Of a DNA stretch of 64,000 nt, positions 43,394-55,222 are shown piece by piece. Source of the stretch: Platynereis dumerilii (lineage: Eukaryota > Annelida > Polychaeta > Phyllodocida > Nereididae). The notes under the pieces were generated by a model. The model was not told where the DNA came from, did not search any database, and worked only from the letters and a program-made list of their open reading frames with translations. Within the stretch, counting starts at the first letter, position 1; each line of letters begins with the position of its first letter. Made by a program: the position numbers and the translations under genes. Location: NCBI GenBank assembly GCA_026936325.1, contig JAPTHN010000141.1, positions 124,001 through 188,000 of the forward strand. The letters run 5' to 3'.

Positions 43394-44623
43394 GTAAGTA
43401 CATTCAACAATGTATTTTTAATGTGTAGATCTCTTCAATGTTTTACCTGCAGTTCTGAAGACCACATACAATTTCATGAAAATGAACATGAGTGTATCAG
43501 ACTGTATCTAGCTAACTGTTTTTCTGCTTTCATGGCTATGTGTCTGAGTTTGGTCTTATCAATAACAATTACACCACCTATTTTAACCCACTTAATGGCA
43601 GAGATGCCTACTTTCCTCACTAACACAGGTGACAACTTACCCCAATTAAATGTACGGAAAGTGTGGGAACTGATGCTTTTTTTTAATTATGGAAACAAAT
43701 CAGTGACCTATTAGTGCACAAATTGTGACGTCACAAGACTTCATTGTGAAATTATTAAGAGAGATTATGTAACAATTGGGATATCAAAAAGGCAAATGGC
43801 TATTTGGATCTGGCGATTATTTAGTATAATGGTTACAGAGTATTTATATCATTTACACACATTTTTTTCTGCTTCAATTGAACTGGTCCCTTGGACCTGT
43901 GTCTGATTTCTGGTCCAGGCAGCACTCTAAAGTGGGAAAGTAAAGCTTTTTAATGAAAAAGTACAAATTCAGTGCTTGGTTACATGTTTATTTGTTCAAA
44001 GGTTTACTTTTTAGGTAAATGTCATGACTTTACTCTAGCAGCTTTACCTGACAGCAAACATTGACTTTAACAAAAGTATGATGTGTACTAAAGGAAACTA
44101 CTACATTAAATTTAAACTCATGAGTTAAAATTTTACTCCTTAAGTTGTCAGGTTTATCCGTCTGACCGCTTTGCTGTTTCAGAGTAAATGTGCACATTTG
44201 AAGTAGAAACATCTATTAAGGAATTTAACAGCATTTACCCCTGCTCTCAGTCAGGGTTTATAATTTTTCAAAGTAAATGTTTTGAGACATCTGGCATTTG
44301 GTAAGGAAACATTCACTTCTGAAAAGCAAGATGTTTTTTGTGTGTCAAGCTCATTGCCATGAGAGAGTTAATTATGACCGCGGCCAGCCGCTGGCGCGGT
44401 CATTTTGCTTTTACCCCCGTATTGTACCATTTAACTCACATTTTTGGGGATGGATATAACTAGTTACACTCAATGTACAATCATGAGAGTTGCTATATAA
44501 ACATAACTTTACATTCTACAATCAACAACTGACGACCAGTATGATCCAAGGGGTCTTTCATACCTTTCTGAAATTCATGATTTTTCAGTGAAACACCCCA
44601 CCTTATTGTTATTTTGGCTGTGT
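43394..44623. other. Downstream intron or 3' flank, nothing firm
   Basis: This stretch is AT-rich, and no coding exon in the required phase was recognised. A 28-bp GC-rich near-palindrome (TGACCGCG...CGCGGTCA) lies at about 44376-44403. Confidence 0.4.
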
Positions 44624-44826
44624 GAATGTTTTTTTCGTGATTTTTGGCACTGTGCCAGATTAGACCTGCTTGGACCACTTGACTGCTGGGGGATGTCTCA
44701 AAAGCAGCCAAACTCTTACTGATCGCATTTAGGCTGATCTCTGTTTTTACGCGGTCACATGGCGGGATTTCATTTATCGGAGGGTGTCGGAGGATTTATG
44801 TGGCGGAGTCGTAGACAAAGGTAATC

Positions 44827-44988
44827 AATGATGGCAGTCAATGATGGTAGACAAAGGTAATCAATGATGGCAGTCAATGATGGCAGTCAATGATGGCAGT
44901 CAATGATGGCAGTCAATGATGGCAGTCAATGATGGCAATCAATGATGGCAAGCAATGATGGCAATCAATGATGGCAATCAATGATGAT

Positions 44989-45032
<44 letters not shown>
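44827..45032 (+). repeat. 13-bp minisatellite followed by (GATA)n
   Basis: TCAATGATGGCAG repeats about a dozen times with A/G changes and two ATGGTAGACAAAGGTAA interruptions, then passes into (GATA)n at 44990-45032. The duplicate lies at 50577-50757. Confidence 0.85.
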
Positions 45033-45033
<1 letters not shown>

Positions 45034-45060
45034 GGTATCTACTAAGGATAAGGGGGCGAC

Positions 45061-45213
45061 TGTAATGGTATTGCTTCGCGGGCTTGTTGCTCACATTTAT
45101 TTAGTTATGTACATGTCCGCTAGACGGCGATTGTATCAACGTTGCGCATACGCGCTGGTTAATAAACACGTTCTATTCCCATCAATGGTGTCTGATGGTT
45201 TCATATCTTTACA
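45061..45213 (+). repeat. 5' LTR of the Gypsy element
   Basis: It begins TGTAATGGTATTGCTTC and ends CATATCTTTACA. It contains GTTAATAAACACGTTC, with AATAAA as a likely polyadenylation signal. Preceded by GCGAC. Confidence 0.92.
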
Positions 45214-48200
45214 TGGTGGCAGCGGTTAACTTTTTAGGATGTCTAGATCTTAAAACTACCCAATCGGGATTGGATTAGTTCGCCAAGATTGTGGTGCTTC
45301 GTCTGGAAGAGTTCTGGATGTACCGGCGAAGTTGTTACGCCCGAAAAACGACCTCAAAGTTGACGCTCGGGAATCGCACATGTTGTCATGTTGACTGTGC
45401 GCATTGGATACATCGTTCCGGTCGGATTTAAAGTACTTTATTGACTTTGAAAGTTGTTCAAGTTGACTGAAACAGTTCGCCTGTGATGTTCTGCTTTATC
45501 TGGATGAGTTCTGGATGTGCTGGTGAAGTTTTCATGTCCGTCGGACGATGTCGAATTTGCCTGTCAGGCTGTCTGGAAAACCTGTCTGGAGTGAGCAGTG
45601 CGCGATTTTTGGCGCGAAAAAGCACGTGGTTGCATTGAACTGTGTTGAAAAACTGGATTAAGGTGCCGTACGGAGTTTGACAGTTTATCAAAGTTACTGG
45701 ACAGTTCGCCCTTGATATTGTGCTTTATTTGGAATTGTTCTTGATCACAATGGCGAAAATACCACGTCCTGCGGACTTTGACTTTTCAAGACCACATGCT
45801 TGGCCCCAATGGAGGGACCGTTATACTAGGTACACGATTGCTTCCAAAATGAACAAAGAAGGGGGAGATATTCGAGTGAATGATATTGTGTACTGTATGG
45901 GCTCAGATGCAGAGACAGTGTATAAGTCTTTCAAACTGACAGAAGAGCAAGAGAAAGACTATGACCATGTATTGGGAAAATTTAATGACTATTTTGTTCC
46001 ACAAGTAAATGTGCACCATGAGAGGGCTGTCTTTAACAAGAGGGAGCAAAGTTCGGGTGAATCAGTGGAAGTCTTCATTCGTTCCCTTTATGAACTATCA
46101 CAAACTTGTGATTGTGGTGAAGGCAGGGACGAATGGATCCTTGATCGTCTTGTTGTTGGTCTGTCAGACACTGACGTTTCTCAAGAACTTCAATTGAAGA
46201 AAGATTTGACATTAGCAGATGCCATTACTACGGCTCGTCAAGCCGAGCACGTGAAAGCTCAAGTGACTTCTCAGCATCCCGGTGGGAGTTCGGTTGAAGA
46301 AGTGAAGAAAGGCAAACGCTCCAGTGGTTCCACTCGTTCGTTTCGTGGAAGAAGTCGGGATGGTGCTAATTTTCATGCTCGATCGAAACCTGTTCAGGAT
46401 GACCAGTCTGGTGTGAAAACGTGCAAGTTCTGCAAGGGAGAGCATGTACTTGACAGGAAAATGTGTCCTGCCAGGAATGCCAAATGTCACAATTGCAACA
46501 AGAAAGGACACTATGCTTCGTGTTGTCCGTCACGTGGTGGAAGTGGTCGTCAAAAAGTTCACGAAGTGACCGTGCCGGATGATGACTTTTTCCTTGGATC
46601 TGTGTCTTCTGACTCTGTTGACAAACCTTGGGAGGTGAAGTTAAAAGTTGAGGGTAAACTTATGCACTTTAAGTTGGATTCTGGTGCTGATGTGACTGTA
46701 ATGGCTGAATCATCTTACAAATTGTTAAAACAAAGACCCAAGCTTACCCCTACTTCTGTGACGTTAGTTAGCGTCGGATCTAACTTGAAATGTGCTGGAA
46801 CTTTCATGACTAAAATTGAATCCAAAGGAACTTTGTACAATTTGAAAGTCTATGTTGTGCCGAATGCTAGGTGCAATCTCCTCAGCAGGAATGCTTCCCG
46901 AGCCATGGGATTCCTGCGGGTTGTGCTAAATGAAGCGACCAAGGATCATCATCAAGTTTATGGTGACATTGGGTTGATGAAGTGCAAGTCTGTCAGGATC
47001 AGGCTGAAACCGGACGCTGTTCCGTACAACTTAAATGTAGCTCGACGAGTGCCATTGCCATTGCTTGAAAAAGTGAAGGAAGAATTGCTGCGCATGGAGG
47101 ACGCAGGTGTGATCACTTCTGTCACGGAACCGACAGAATGGTGTTCACCAATGGTGCCAGTACTGAAGAAGTCGGGAAAAGTTCGGATCTGCGTGGATCT
47201 GAAAAAGCTGAACCAGAGTGTGTTGAGAGAGAAATATGTTCTGCCCACTCTTGACGAAATTCTGCCCAAATTGGCTGGTTCTACAGTGTTCTCTTCACTT
47301 GATGCTGCAAGTGGCTTTTGGGCAATTCCTCTGTCAGAGGACTGTTGTAAGCTGACAACCTTTATCACACCCTATGGGAGGTATTGCTTCAGGAGGTTGC
47401 CCTTTGGAATTTCGTCCGCTCCGGAGATCTTCCAACGTTTGATGCACGAAGTGCTGAGAGACATTGACGGTGTAACTGTCCATATGGATGACATAATTGT
47501 GACTGGGTCGTCCATGAAGGAACATGATGAGCGCATGAGCAGGACTTTGGAGAGGATTGAGAAATCTGGTCTCAAATTAAACCGAGACAAATGTGTTCTC
47601 AGACAGACAAGTCTTCAGTTCCTTGGACATCATATTGATTCACAAGGTGTGCGACCTTCTTCGGAGAAGATTAAGGCTATTGTGAAGTTGCCTCCTCCAA
47701 CAAATGTGACTGAGCTTCGAAGATGCCTTGGTATGGTGAATTACCTGGGCAGGTATGTTAGCAGCCTGGCTAGCATTTCAAAGCCATTAAATGATCTTTT
47801 GCGGAAAGATTGTGCTTGGACATGGGGTCCTCGGCAGGAAAAGGCACTTGAAGAGATCAAGACTGTGATCACTTCTGCGCCTACATTGGCTTACTTTGAC
47901 ACTTCGAAACCTGTGACTGTCAGTGCTGATAGTAGTAGTTATGGACTTGGAGCTGTGTTACTCCAGAAGCACGGTGACAAGGAGTTGCCGATTGCCTTCG
48001 CTTCAAGAACTCTCACTGACAGTGAACGCCGCTATGCCCAAATCGAAAAGGAATGCTTGGCATCAGTGTATGCTTGCGAAAAGTTCGCACAATATCTCGT
48101 TGGTCTGGAATCGTTCGTCTTATAGACAGACCACAAACCACTTGTGCCCTTGATGAACTCTAAGGACTTGGACAAAGTGCCTGTTAGGTGTCAGCGCTTG

Positions 48201-49893
48201 TTAATGCGAATGATGCGCTTCTCACCAACTGTTGTCTACGTGCCTGGGAAGGAACTAACAGTTGCTGATACTCTGTCCAGAGCTCCATTGAATGGTAATT
48301 GTTCATCATCAGATGTCGATTTTGCTGTTGAAGTCGAACGTTATGTGAACAGTGTGGAAATGAAATCTTTTTCTCCTACTTCGCTTGCTGAGATTCGTGA
48401 AGCCACTGCGAGTGATCTGCAACTCAAGGCAGTTGTGCAGTATACGTTAGGTGGATGGCCTAAATATGGTCAGGACGTGCCATCCTCTTTGGAGAAATTT
48501 CAATCCTTGCAGAGCCATTTGTCTGTGTCCGATGGACTGTTGTTGTACGACGACAGAATCTATGTACCTGATGTGTTGCAGAAGTCGGTTCTCGACAGGA
48601 TTCATGATGGACACCAGGGCATCAACAAGTGTCGCGAAAGGGCGAGGAGTTCTTTGTTTTGGATTGGCATATCTGATGCCATCAAAGAAAAAGTTGACTC
48701 GTGTGAATTTTGTCAACGACATCGCAAGTCCCAACCTCATGAGCCCTTGAAACCAACTCCACTGCCTGGAAGGCCCTGGGAGAAAGTGGCGATGGATTTG
48801 TATGAATACGGTGGTGCTATGTACTTGATTATTGTGGACTACTACAGTAGGTTCATAGAAACTATGCGACTTACGAAGACCACCAGCCTTGCCACTATTA
48901 GCCGTGTGAAGGATGTGTTCGCAAGGTGGGGCATTCCGTCACAGTGATTTCGGACAATGGTCCTCAGTTTTCCTCACAGGAGTTTGGAAAATTTGCGTCA
49001 TCCTATGGATTTGAACACGTGACTTCAAGTCCGCACTTTGCTCAAAGCAACGGAGCTGTTGAGCGTGCTGTGCAGACTGCTAAGTCCATCATCAGACAAG
49101 AAGACCCTCATCTCGGTCTGATGGTCTACAGGTCGACTCCCTGTACGTCGACAGGTTTCAGCCCCTCTGAACTTATAATGGGCCGAAAGATTCGAACAAC
49201 TCTGCCTGTGTTAGATAGGCATCTAGAGCCAAAGTGGCCGGACTCATCTAAATTGCAGCAGAATGACAGTAGTGCCAAGACTGTCTACAAGCACTACTAC
49301 GACAAGCGTCATGGAGTGAAAGCTCTACGACCTCTGCCGGACGGCGCCAGTGTTCTCGTCAAGACTGACGGTGAAAAAGAGTGGACTCCCCGAGGAGTGG
49401 CCGTTCCGCACCCAGAAACCCCCAGATCACATGTTGTGATTGACCCTAAGGGAAGTCAGCGTTCGATCCGGCGAAATCGAAAGCACATTCGTCCGAAGAA
49501 TGAAGATCTGAGTGACAGTGCCCCATCGACCCCAGTGTCCCCTAAAACTCAGATGACTCCCAGTGTGAAAACGGAACAGTCCGTTCCCCCTAATCCCACT
49601 CGACCCCCTCAAATGACTCGATCGGGAAGAATCATCAAGCCAGTGTGTCGAACTGACTTATGAGCGGTGATGTGTTATTTGTGAAAATGAAATTTGAATT
49701 TGCCGAATGGACTTGATATTTGAACATGGACTTGTGGTGTTGAATTTGGACTTTATTGATTTTGCCAGATTGGCCTTACTGTACTGTGTTGCAGTTCGTA
49801 CATAACTTGCATTTGGACTACCCTCTTTATTTGAGTCTTGTGCTATTTGTAAATAACTGTTATTGTGGAGATTAATTGTCTTAAGGAGAGAGA

Positions 49894-50046
49894 TGTAATG
49901 GTATTGCTTCGCGGGCTTGTTGCTCACATTTATTTAGTTATGTACATGTCCGCTAGACGGCGATTGTATCAACGTAGCGCATGCGCGCTGGTTAATAAAC
50001 ACGTTCTTTTCCCATCAATGGCGTCTGATGGTTTCATATCTTTACA
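49894..50046 (+). repeat. 3' LTR of the Gypsy element
   Basis: It is the same length and termini as the 5' LTR, with about four differences, and is followed by GCGAC. Confidence 0.92.
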
Positions 50047-50184
50047 GCGACCATTTAATATCTCCTAAGAATAAGGGGGCAACCATTTAATATCTACTAA
50101 GGTGCCAAGATAACAAAAGTACATGCATGAATGAACCAAGGGGGCAACCATTTAATATCTACTAAGCAATGATGATAGATATAC

Positions 50185-50220
<36 letters not shown>

Positions 50221-50377
50221 GATAAGGGGGCGACCATTTAATATATACTAAAGAGAGGGCGACCATTATTACTAAGAATAAGGGGGCAACCATTTAATAT
50301 CTACTAATTAAAACCTGCTGCGGACATGGGGACATACCCCCGCGGACATGGGGACATGCCCCCGCGGACATGGGGAT

Positions 50378-50926
50378 GAATGTTTTTTTCGTGATTTTTG
50401 GCACTGTGCCAGATTAGACCTGCTTGGACCACTTGACTGCTGGGGGATGTCTCAAAAGCAGCCAAACTCTTATTGATCGCCTTTAGGCTGATCTCTGTTT
50501 TGACGCGGTCACATGGCGGGATTTCATGTGTCGGAGGGTGTCGGAGGATTTATGTGGCGGAGTCGTAGACAAAGGTAATCAATGATGGCAGTCAATGATG
50601 GTAGACAAAGGTAATCAATGATGGCAGTCAATGATGGCAGTCAATGATGGCAGTCAATGATGGCAGTCAATGATGGCAGTCAATGATGGCAATCAATGAT
50701 GGCAATCAATGATGGCAATCAATGATGATGATAGATAGATAGATAGATAGATAGATAAGGTATCTACTAAGGATAAGGGGGCGACCATTTAATATCTCCT
50801 AAGAATAGGGGGCAACCATTTAATATCTACTAAGGTGCTAAGATAACAAAAGTACATGCATGAATGAACCAAGGGGGCAACCATTTAATATCTACTAAGC
50901 AATGATGATAGATATACATAGATAGG

Positions 50927-50965
<39 letters not shown>

Positions 50966-51140
50966 GATAAGGGGGCGACCATTTAATTTATACTAAAGAG
51001 AGGGCGACCTTTATTACTAAGAATAAGGGGGCAACCATTTAATATCTACTAAACCTCCTGCGGACATGGGGACATACCCCCGCGGACATGGGGACATGAC
51101 CCCGCGGACATGGGGACATACCCCCGCGGACATGGGGACA
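50378..51140 (+). repeat. Tandem duplication, copy 2 (763 bp, uninterrupted)
   Basis: It starts GAATGTTTTTTTCGTG and carries the intact target AAGGATAAGGGGGCGACCAT at about 50767-50786 without the LTR element. Both copies end in the CGGACATGGGGACAT minisatellite. Inner GATA arrays lie at 50728-50757 and 50920-50965. Confidence 0.85.
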
Positions 51141-51345
51141 TGCCCCCGCGGACATGGGGACATGCCCCCACGGACATGGGGACATGCCCCCGGGGACATG
51201 GGGACATGCCCTCGGGGACATGGGGACATGCCCCCGGGGACATGGGGACATGCCCCTGGGAACATGCCCCTGCGGACATGGGGACTTGCCCCCGTGGACA
51301 CGGGGACATGCCCCCGCGGACACAGGGCCATGCCCCCGCGGACAC
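51055..51345 (+). repeat. 22-bp minisatellite, about 13 copies
   Basis: The unit is CGCGGACATGGGGACATGCCCC with C/G/T variants. Because 22 is not a multiple of three, long frames stay open on both strands (MGTCPRGHGDMPPRTW-type peptides). They are repeat artefacts. Confidence 0.9.
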
Positions 51346-51860
51346 ATAACTGCACTGCATCACTGCCTTGCATTACAACACTGCAGTCTGCATTGCAGCT
51401 CTGTGTTACTGCACTGCATCACAGAACCTCATTACTGCAATGCATTACAGCACTGCAGTACAACACTTCATTACTGCACTGTATTTCAACAGTGCTTTTT
51501 TGCACTGCATAACTGCACTGCATTACGGACCACATCACAGCACTGCTTACAACACTGCATAACTGCACTGCATAACTGCACTGCATTACTGCATGTTTTT
51601 TATCACTGTATTACAGCACTGCATTACAGCACTGCATCACACTGCATTATTGTACTGCATTACATCACTGCCTCACTGCATTACTTTACAACAGAATTAC
51701 AATAATGAATCATTGCGCTGCATTACAGCGATGTGTTATTGGACTGCTTTCTGTATTCTGCATAAAAGCACTGCACTACAACACTGCATTACAGCACTGT
51801 ATTACAGCACTATATTACAGCACTGCATTACAGCACTACATTACATTACAGGTCAGGCGG
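51346..51860 (+). repeat. 13-bp minisatellite (CACTGCATTACAG)n
   Basis: Degenerate repeats of CACTGCATTACAG/CACTGCATAACTG run without a spacer from the preceding GC-rich array. About 35 units, with many single-base changes. Confidence 0.85.
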
Positions 51861-51959
51861 CAGGTCGGTTGGCTTACTTTTCATGACAGTTTACTGACAT
51901 GGGTGAGTCTATACCAAAGGGTGTTCATATATATAAATCAAAAGGTGTATATATACTGT

Positions 51960-52800
51960 ACCAATGGTTTTACACACCCATGGGTCCACACACACCCATG
52001 GGCGTACACTCACCCATGGGAGTACACACACCCATGGGTGTACACACACCCATGGGCGTACACACACCCATGGGCATACACTGACCGATGGGCATACACA
52101 CACAGATGGGCATACACATGGGCGTACACACAGATGAGTGTAGAGGTGGGCATACCCACAAAGCTAGGCGTACAGGTGGGCCTGCACTGACAGATGTGTG
52201 TGTACACACAGGTGGCCCTACAGACACATATGGGCATCCACACACACATGGGCATCCACACTGGGATGGGCATGCAGATGGCCATGCACATACAAATGGG
52301 CATGCACACACAGATGGGCGTGCACGCACAGATGGGCTTACACACACTGACGGGCGTGCTGATATGGGCGTATACATGCAGATGGCTGTACATATGGGCA
52401 TGCGCACACAGATGGCCATATCAATGGGCGTGCACACGAAAATGGCTGTGCACACACAAATTGGCATACACACACAGATGGTCGTACTCCCAGCTAGGTG
52501 TAAAGGGGGGCGTGCACACTAAGAAGGTATGCACTCACAGATGAGGGTTCCAACACAGATGGGCATACACTCGAGAGATGGGCATAGGCCTACAGGTGGG
52601 CGTACAATAGATGGGTGTACAGGTGGGCGTGCCCACACAGATAGGCATTCAGGTGGACATGCCCACGCAAATGGGTGCGTACACAGATGGGTGTGTACAC
52701 AAATTGGCGTGCACACACAGATGGGCATGCCAGACGAGCTACAGATCGGCGTACACTTGACGATGGCCATACACAGGCATGCACAATGGATGTACACATA
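51960..52800 (+). repeat. 18-bp minisatellite (CATGGGCGTACACACACC)n, degenerating to CAGATGGGC repeats
   Basis: Near-perfect 18-bp units at 51980-52110 pass into more diverged CACACAGATGGGC(A/G)TAC units up to about 52800. All frames crossing it are repeat artefacts. Confidence 0.85.
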
Positions 52801-52810
52801 TACGCCCCTC

Positions 52811-54791
52811 GAATAAACTCCCCGTCAAATAGAGGCCCCACTGCGCCATGGACAACGAATATATATCTATTTATTATTATTGTTATACGACTGAGCTTTT
52901 TTAAGCCAGGTCCAAACAAGCTGCACTCAAAACTCAAATTGTTATTCATCTTTTATGGATCGACACAGTCACACTTGATTGCACTTGATCAGCAAAAGGC
53001 GTCCAGCAGTGCCCGCGGTCATATTATCATCGCTTGCGATTCTAGTATTTACTTGGCATGTAAAACATTATTCTGTCACGAGTAAAACATTTATTCTCTT
53101 CTGTACAACAATTTTTCATTCAGTAAATGAGCACTTTGCTGCGTGATTGTTCTAGAATCAACTCGATGATGGTGTAAACATTTACTCTTCATGTGAAATG
53201 TTTTCCATCGGGAAACTACATGTAAAACATCTCGTATCACATGTTTAACCTACTGTATATTGTGTGAAATTCTGTTCATTTTCAAAAGTAAAAGAGGAGA
53301 TTCAATATAAATATAAAAAACCATTAAGACATGTCGGCATAATGATACATAGAATAACTGGTGATAAGTAAATATTCCTATCATCGCTTCTGAGGGCATA
53401 GGCGTTTACTGAAAATGGCATTTGCTCTGCTGTTCCCATCATGCAAAAGGTAACCAGAAGTGAGTAAACATTTACTGAAGCTGGTTATACAGAATGTAAC
53501 TACATTTGGTAAACATTTACCCTAATGTCTCAAGTCAACATTTATTAGACTAATTTACGTATATTATGGTAGTTTATTGCATTTACAAAGTATAGGTTAT
53601 AAGCTGTCGGTTGGAAACCCAAAAATATAACTCTGTTATATTTTTCTGAAGTTTTTCCAATCATTCAAAAAGTGTTAAGACATCCTCCCCACGCAAGCCC
53701 TGCTAAAATGGACAGGGCTTTCTGCTATTTCCAACCTCTTCTGTGATTGGCTGCTTATTTAGGTCATAAGCATTTTGCAGGCAGATTTAGTCCGATTATG
53801 GACACTTAGAGGATTACTGGCAACTAAAAAAACAGTGTAAAACAAGCAAACTTTCAAACAGTTTCATTTCAGAACTGTGAAAATATATAATTCAATGGAA
53901 TTTTCGGGACTGTGACAGCACCTTTCAACAATACACAATTTCTCCATTTGTAACAGTGTGAAACAGAAGCAACACTTTCAAACTGTGATGTAGCAGTCCC
54001 TGATTGGCTGAGCCAAAACTGGGTCAGTTAATTAAGTATTCATGAATTAGCAAAGGTTATGGGCCATTTTGTCATGGTATGACTTGGGATGATGTGTTAA
54101 GAGAGAGAGAGAGAGAGATGTTTTTTATTTTTGACCAATCAAGTTTTACAGACAGATATTTAATTTTACATTGTATAATAGTAAGATTGTGGTCAAGGAG
54201 GCAGCAACTAAGTCACTTACGTAACGCTGTCCGTACTGCCCCCTTTTGGTAATTCATTATATCTAATATCATCATGCAAGCATGTTTGAAACTGGTCACT
54301 TCATCATCTCTGGATATTACTTACATGTTTATTTAAGGATAGTAGATAGAGTAGGAGTTTGAATTAAAAAATAATAATAATAAAAAGTAAGTAAATAAAT
54401 AAATGAATAAGATGTAGAAATTTGGAAGTATGAATGAATGAACGATGGGTAGATGGAATGATATGAAAATTTGAAAATTTGAATAGATGGAATATCTTTC
54501 AATCTCAATAAGAGATGGTACAAGTAAACGACAATAAATGAAAGTAATATTAAAACATAGATGCAATATCAACAGAATGCCTAATTGTTACAAACATAAC
54601 AATTAGTAATAAAGCAATTATTTTCATACAAGCTGATAAGATGCCTTTTGACGTAGAAGGAAAAACCAAATTCACTATGAGTATTAACTTTTTCAATGAT
54701 GTTGATTTCATTCTGATTAAGGAGAAGGGGGAGCTGATATCTAACATTAAATTCAGCGTATTTGTGGAAGACTCTGGGAATTATATATCTG
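52811..54791. other. AT-rich intergenic or intronic sequence
   Basis: There is a (GA)n run at 54102-54118. Words such as GTAAACATTTACT recur around 53170, 53465 and 53505. No supported genes or element borders. Confidence 0.4.
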
Positions 54792-55010
54792 GAATTACGA
54801 GTAAGATGAGAATGAGTCGGTTGATTTAGATATGCATTGTGAAGGAAGTAGTATGGTAAGTCATTTTTGAATATCGATAAAAGAATTTGTAGAGCTTTCT
54901 TGTGACAACATCACAAATTCTTTTATCGATATTCAAAAAATGCCTTACCATCCTACTTCCTTAACAATGCATATCTAAATCAACCGACTCATTCTCATCT
55001 TACTCGTTGA
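54792..55010. repeat. Long near-perfect palindrome, about 95-bp arms
   Basis: The left arm (from ACGAGTAAGATGAGAATGAG to CGATAAAAGAATTTGT, 54797-54891) is repeated inverted at about 54914-55008 with only a few mismatches. The loop is about 22 bases (AGAGCTTTCTTGTGACAACA). It could extrude as a cruciform or be the end of a fold-back or an inverted duplication. Confidence 0.85.
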
Positions 55011-55029
55011 ATAACATCAAAAAGCACAA

Positions 55030-55222
55030 CTAAATTGTATAGGTGTTATGTTTAGAAAATGTCATTGTTGTATATGCAATAGTGGGCAAGTTTTGTCCCA
55101 GTTACGAAAAAAAATCATTTTTAATATTTTTACCAATATTACGAAAAGTATAGAATATCTATCAGTCAGACCAAGAACAGGCACAGCCATGACCATATGA
55201 GCCATATATGTAGCAAACTTTA
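55030..55222 (+). repeat. 155-bp repeat array, left part (split by the MULE-like element)
   Basis: One unit is present: TATGCAATAGTGGGCAAG, AAAGTATAGAATATCTATCA, GTCAGACC and GGCACAGCCATGACCATATG. It ends at GCAAACTTTA, where the inserted element begins. Confidence 0.75.

Larger units (their letters stand above)
45061..50046 (+). mobile_element. Ty3/Gypsy LTR retrotransposon, Mag-like, nearly whole
   Basis: Two 153-bp LTRs (TGTAATGG...TTTACA) flank the element, with the 5-bp target duplication GCGAC at 45056-45060 and 50047-50051. A primer-site-like TGGTGGCAGCGGTTAAC directly follows the 5' LTR, and a purine run (AAGGAGAGAGA) precedes the 3' LTR. Parts in order: gag-like region from about 45750; two zinc knuckles near 46420-46520 (second [14 protein letters not shown]); aspartic protease near 46670 ([10 protein letters not shown]); reverse transcriptase near 47050-47660 with [10 protein letters not shown]; RNase H near 47910-48290; integrase near 48570-49200 with an HHCC zinc-binding end and SDNGPQFSSQEF. 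No envelope gene is seen. The coding part has about two breaks and otherwise looks whole. The LTRs differ at about 4 of 153 sites, so the insertion is fairly young. It inserted into copy 1 of the local duplication. Confidence 0.92.
44624..50377 (+). repeat. Tandem duplication, copy 1 (763 bp, interrupted by the Gypsy element)
   Basis: 44624-45060 plus 50052-50377 match 50378-51140 almost base for base. Shared parts in order are GAATGTTTTTTTCGTG, the 13-bp minisatellite, a GATA array, GGGGGC(G/A)ACCATTTAATATC blocks, a second GATA array and the first CGGACATGGGGACAT units. The copy is split at GCGAC by the LTR element at 45061-50046. Confidence 0.85.

Noticed and set aside
44376-44403. 28-bp GC-rich near-palindrome (TGACCGCG...CGCGGTCA) as a terminator or operator
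   Set aside because: No gene context supports a regulatory role; may be chance or a small repeat remnant.
51039-51512. Long frames on both strands (MGTCPRGHGD-type and HVPMSAGACPHV-type peptides)
   Set aside because: They are read-through of a 22-bp minisatellite that leaves several frames open. No domain and no gene context.
51705-52816. Overlapping frames rich in H, T, G or C over the 18-bp and 13-bp arrays
   Set aside because: Products of tandem repeats in all frames, not genes.
52811-54791. Possible exons of the host gene downstream of 43393
   Set aside because: No frame with a phase 2 acceptor and convincing coding sequence was found.
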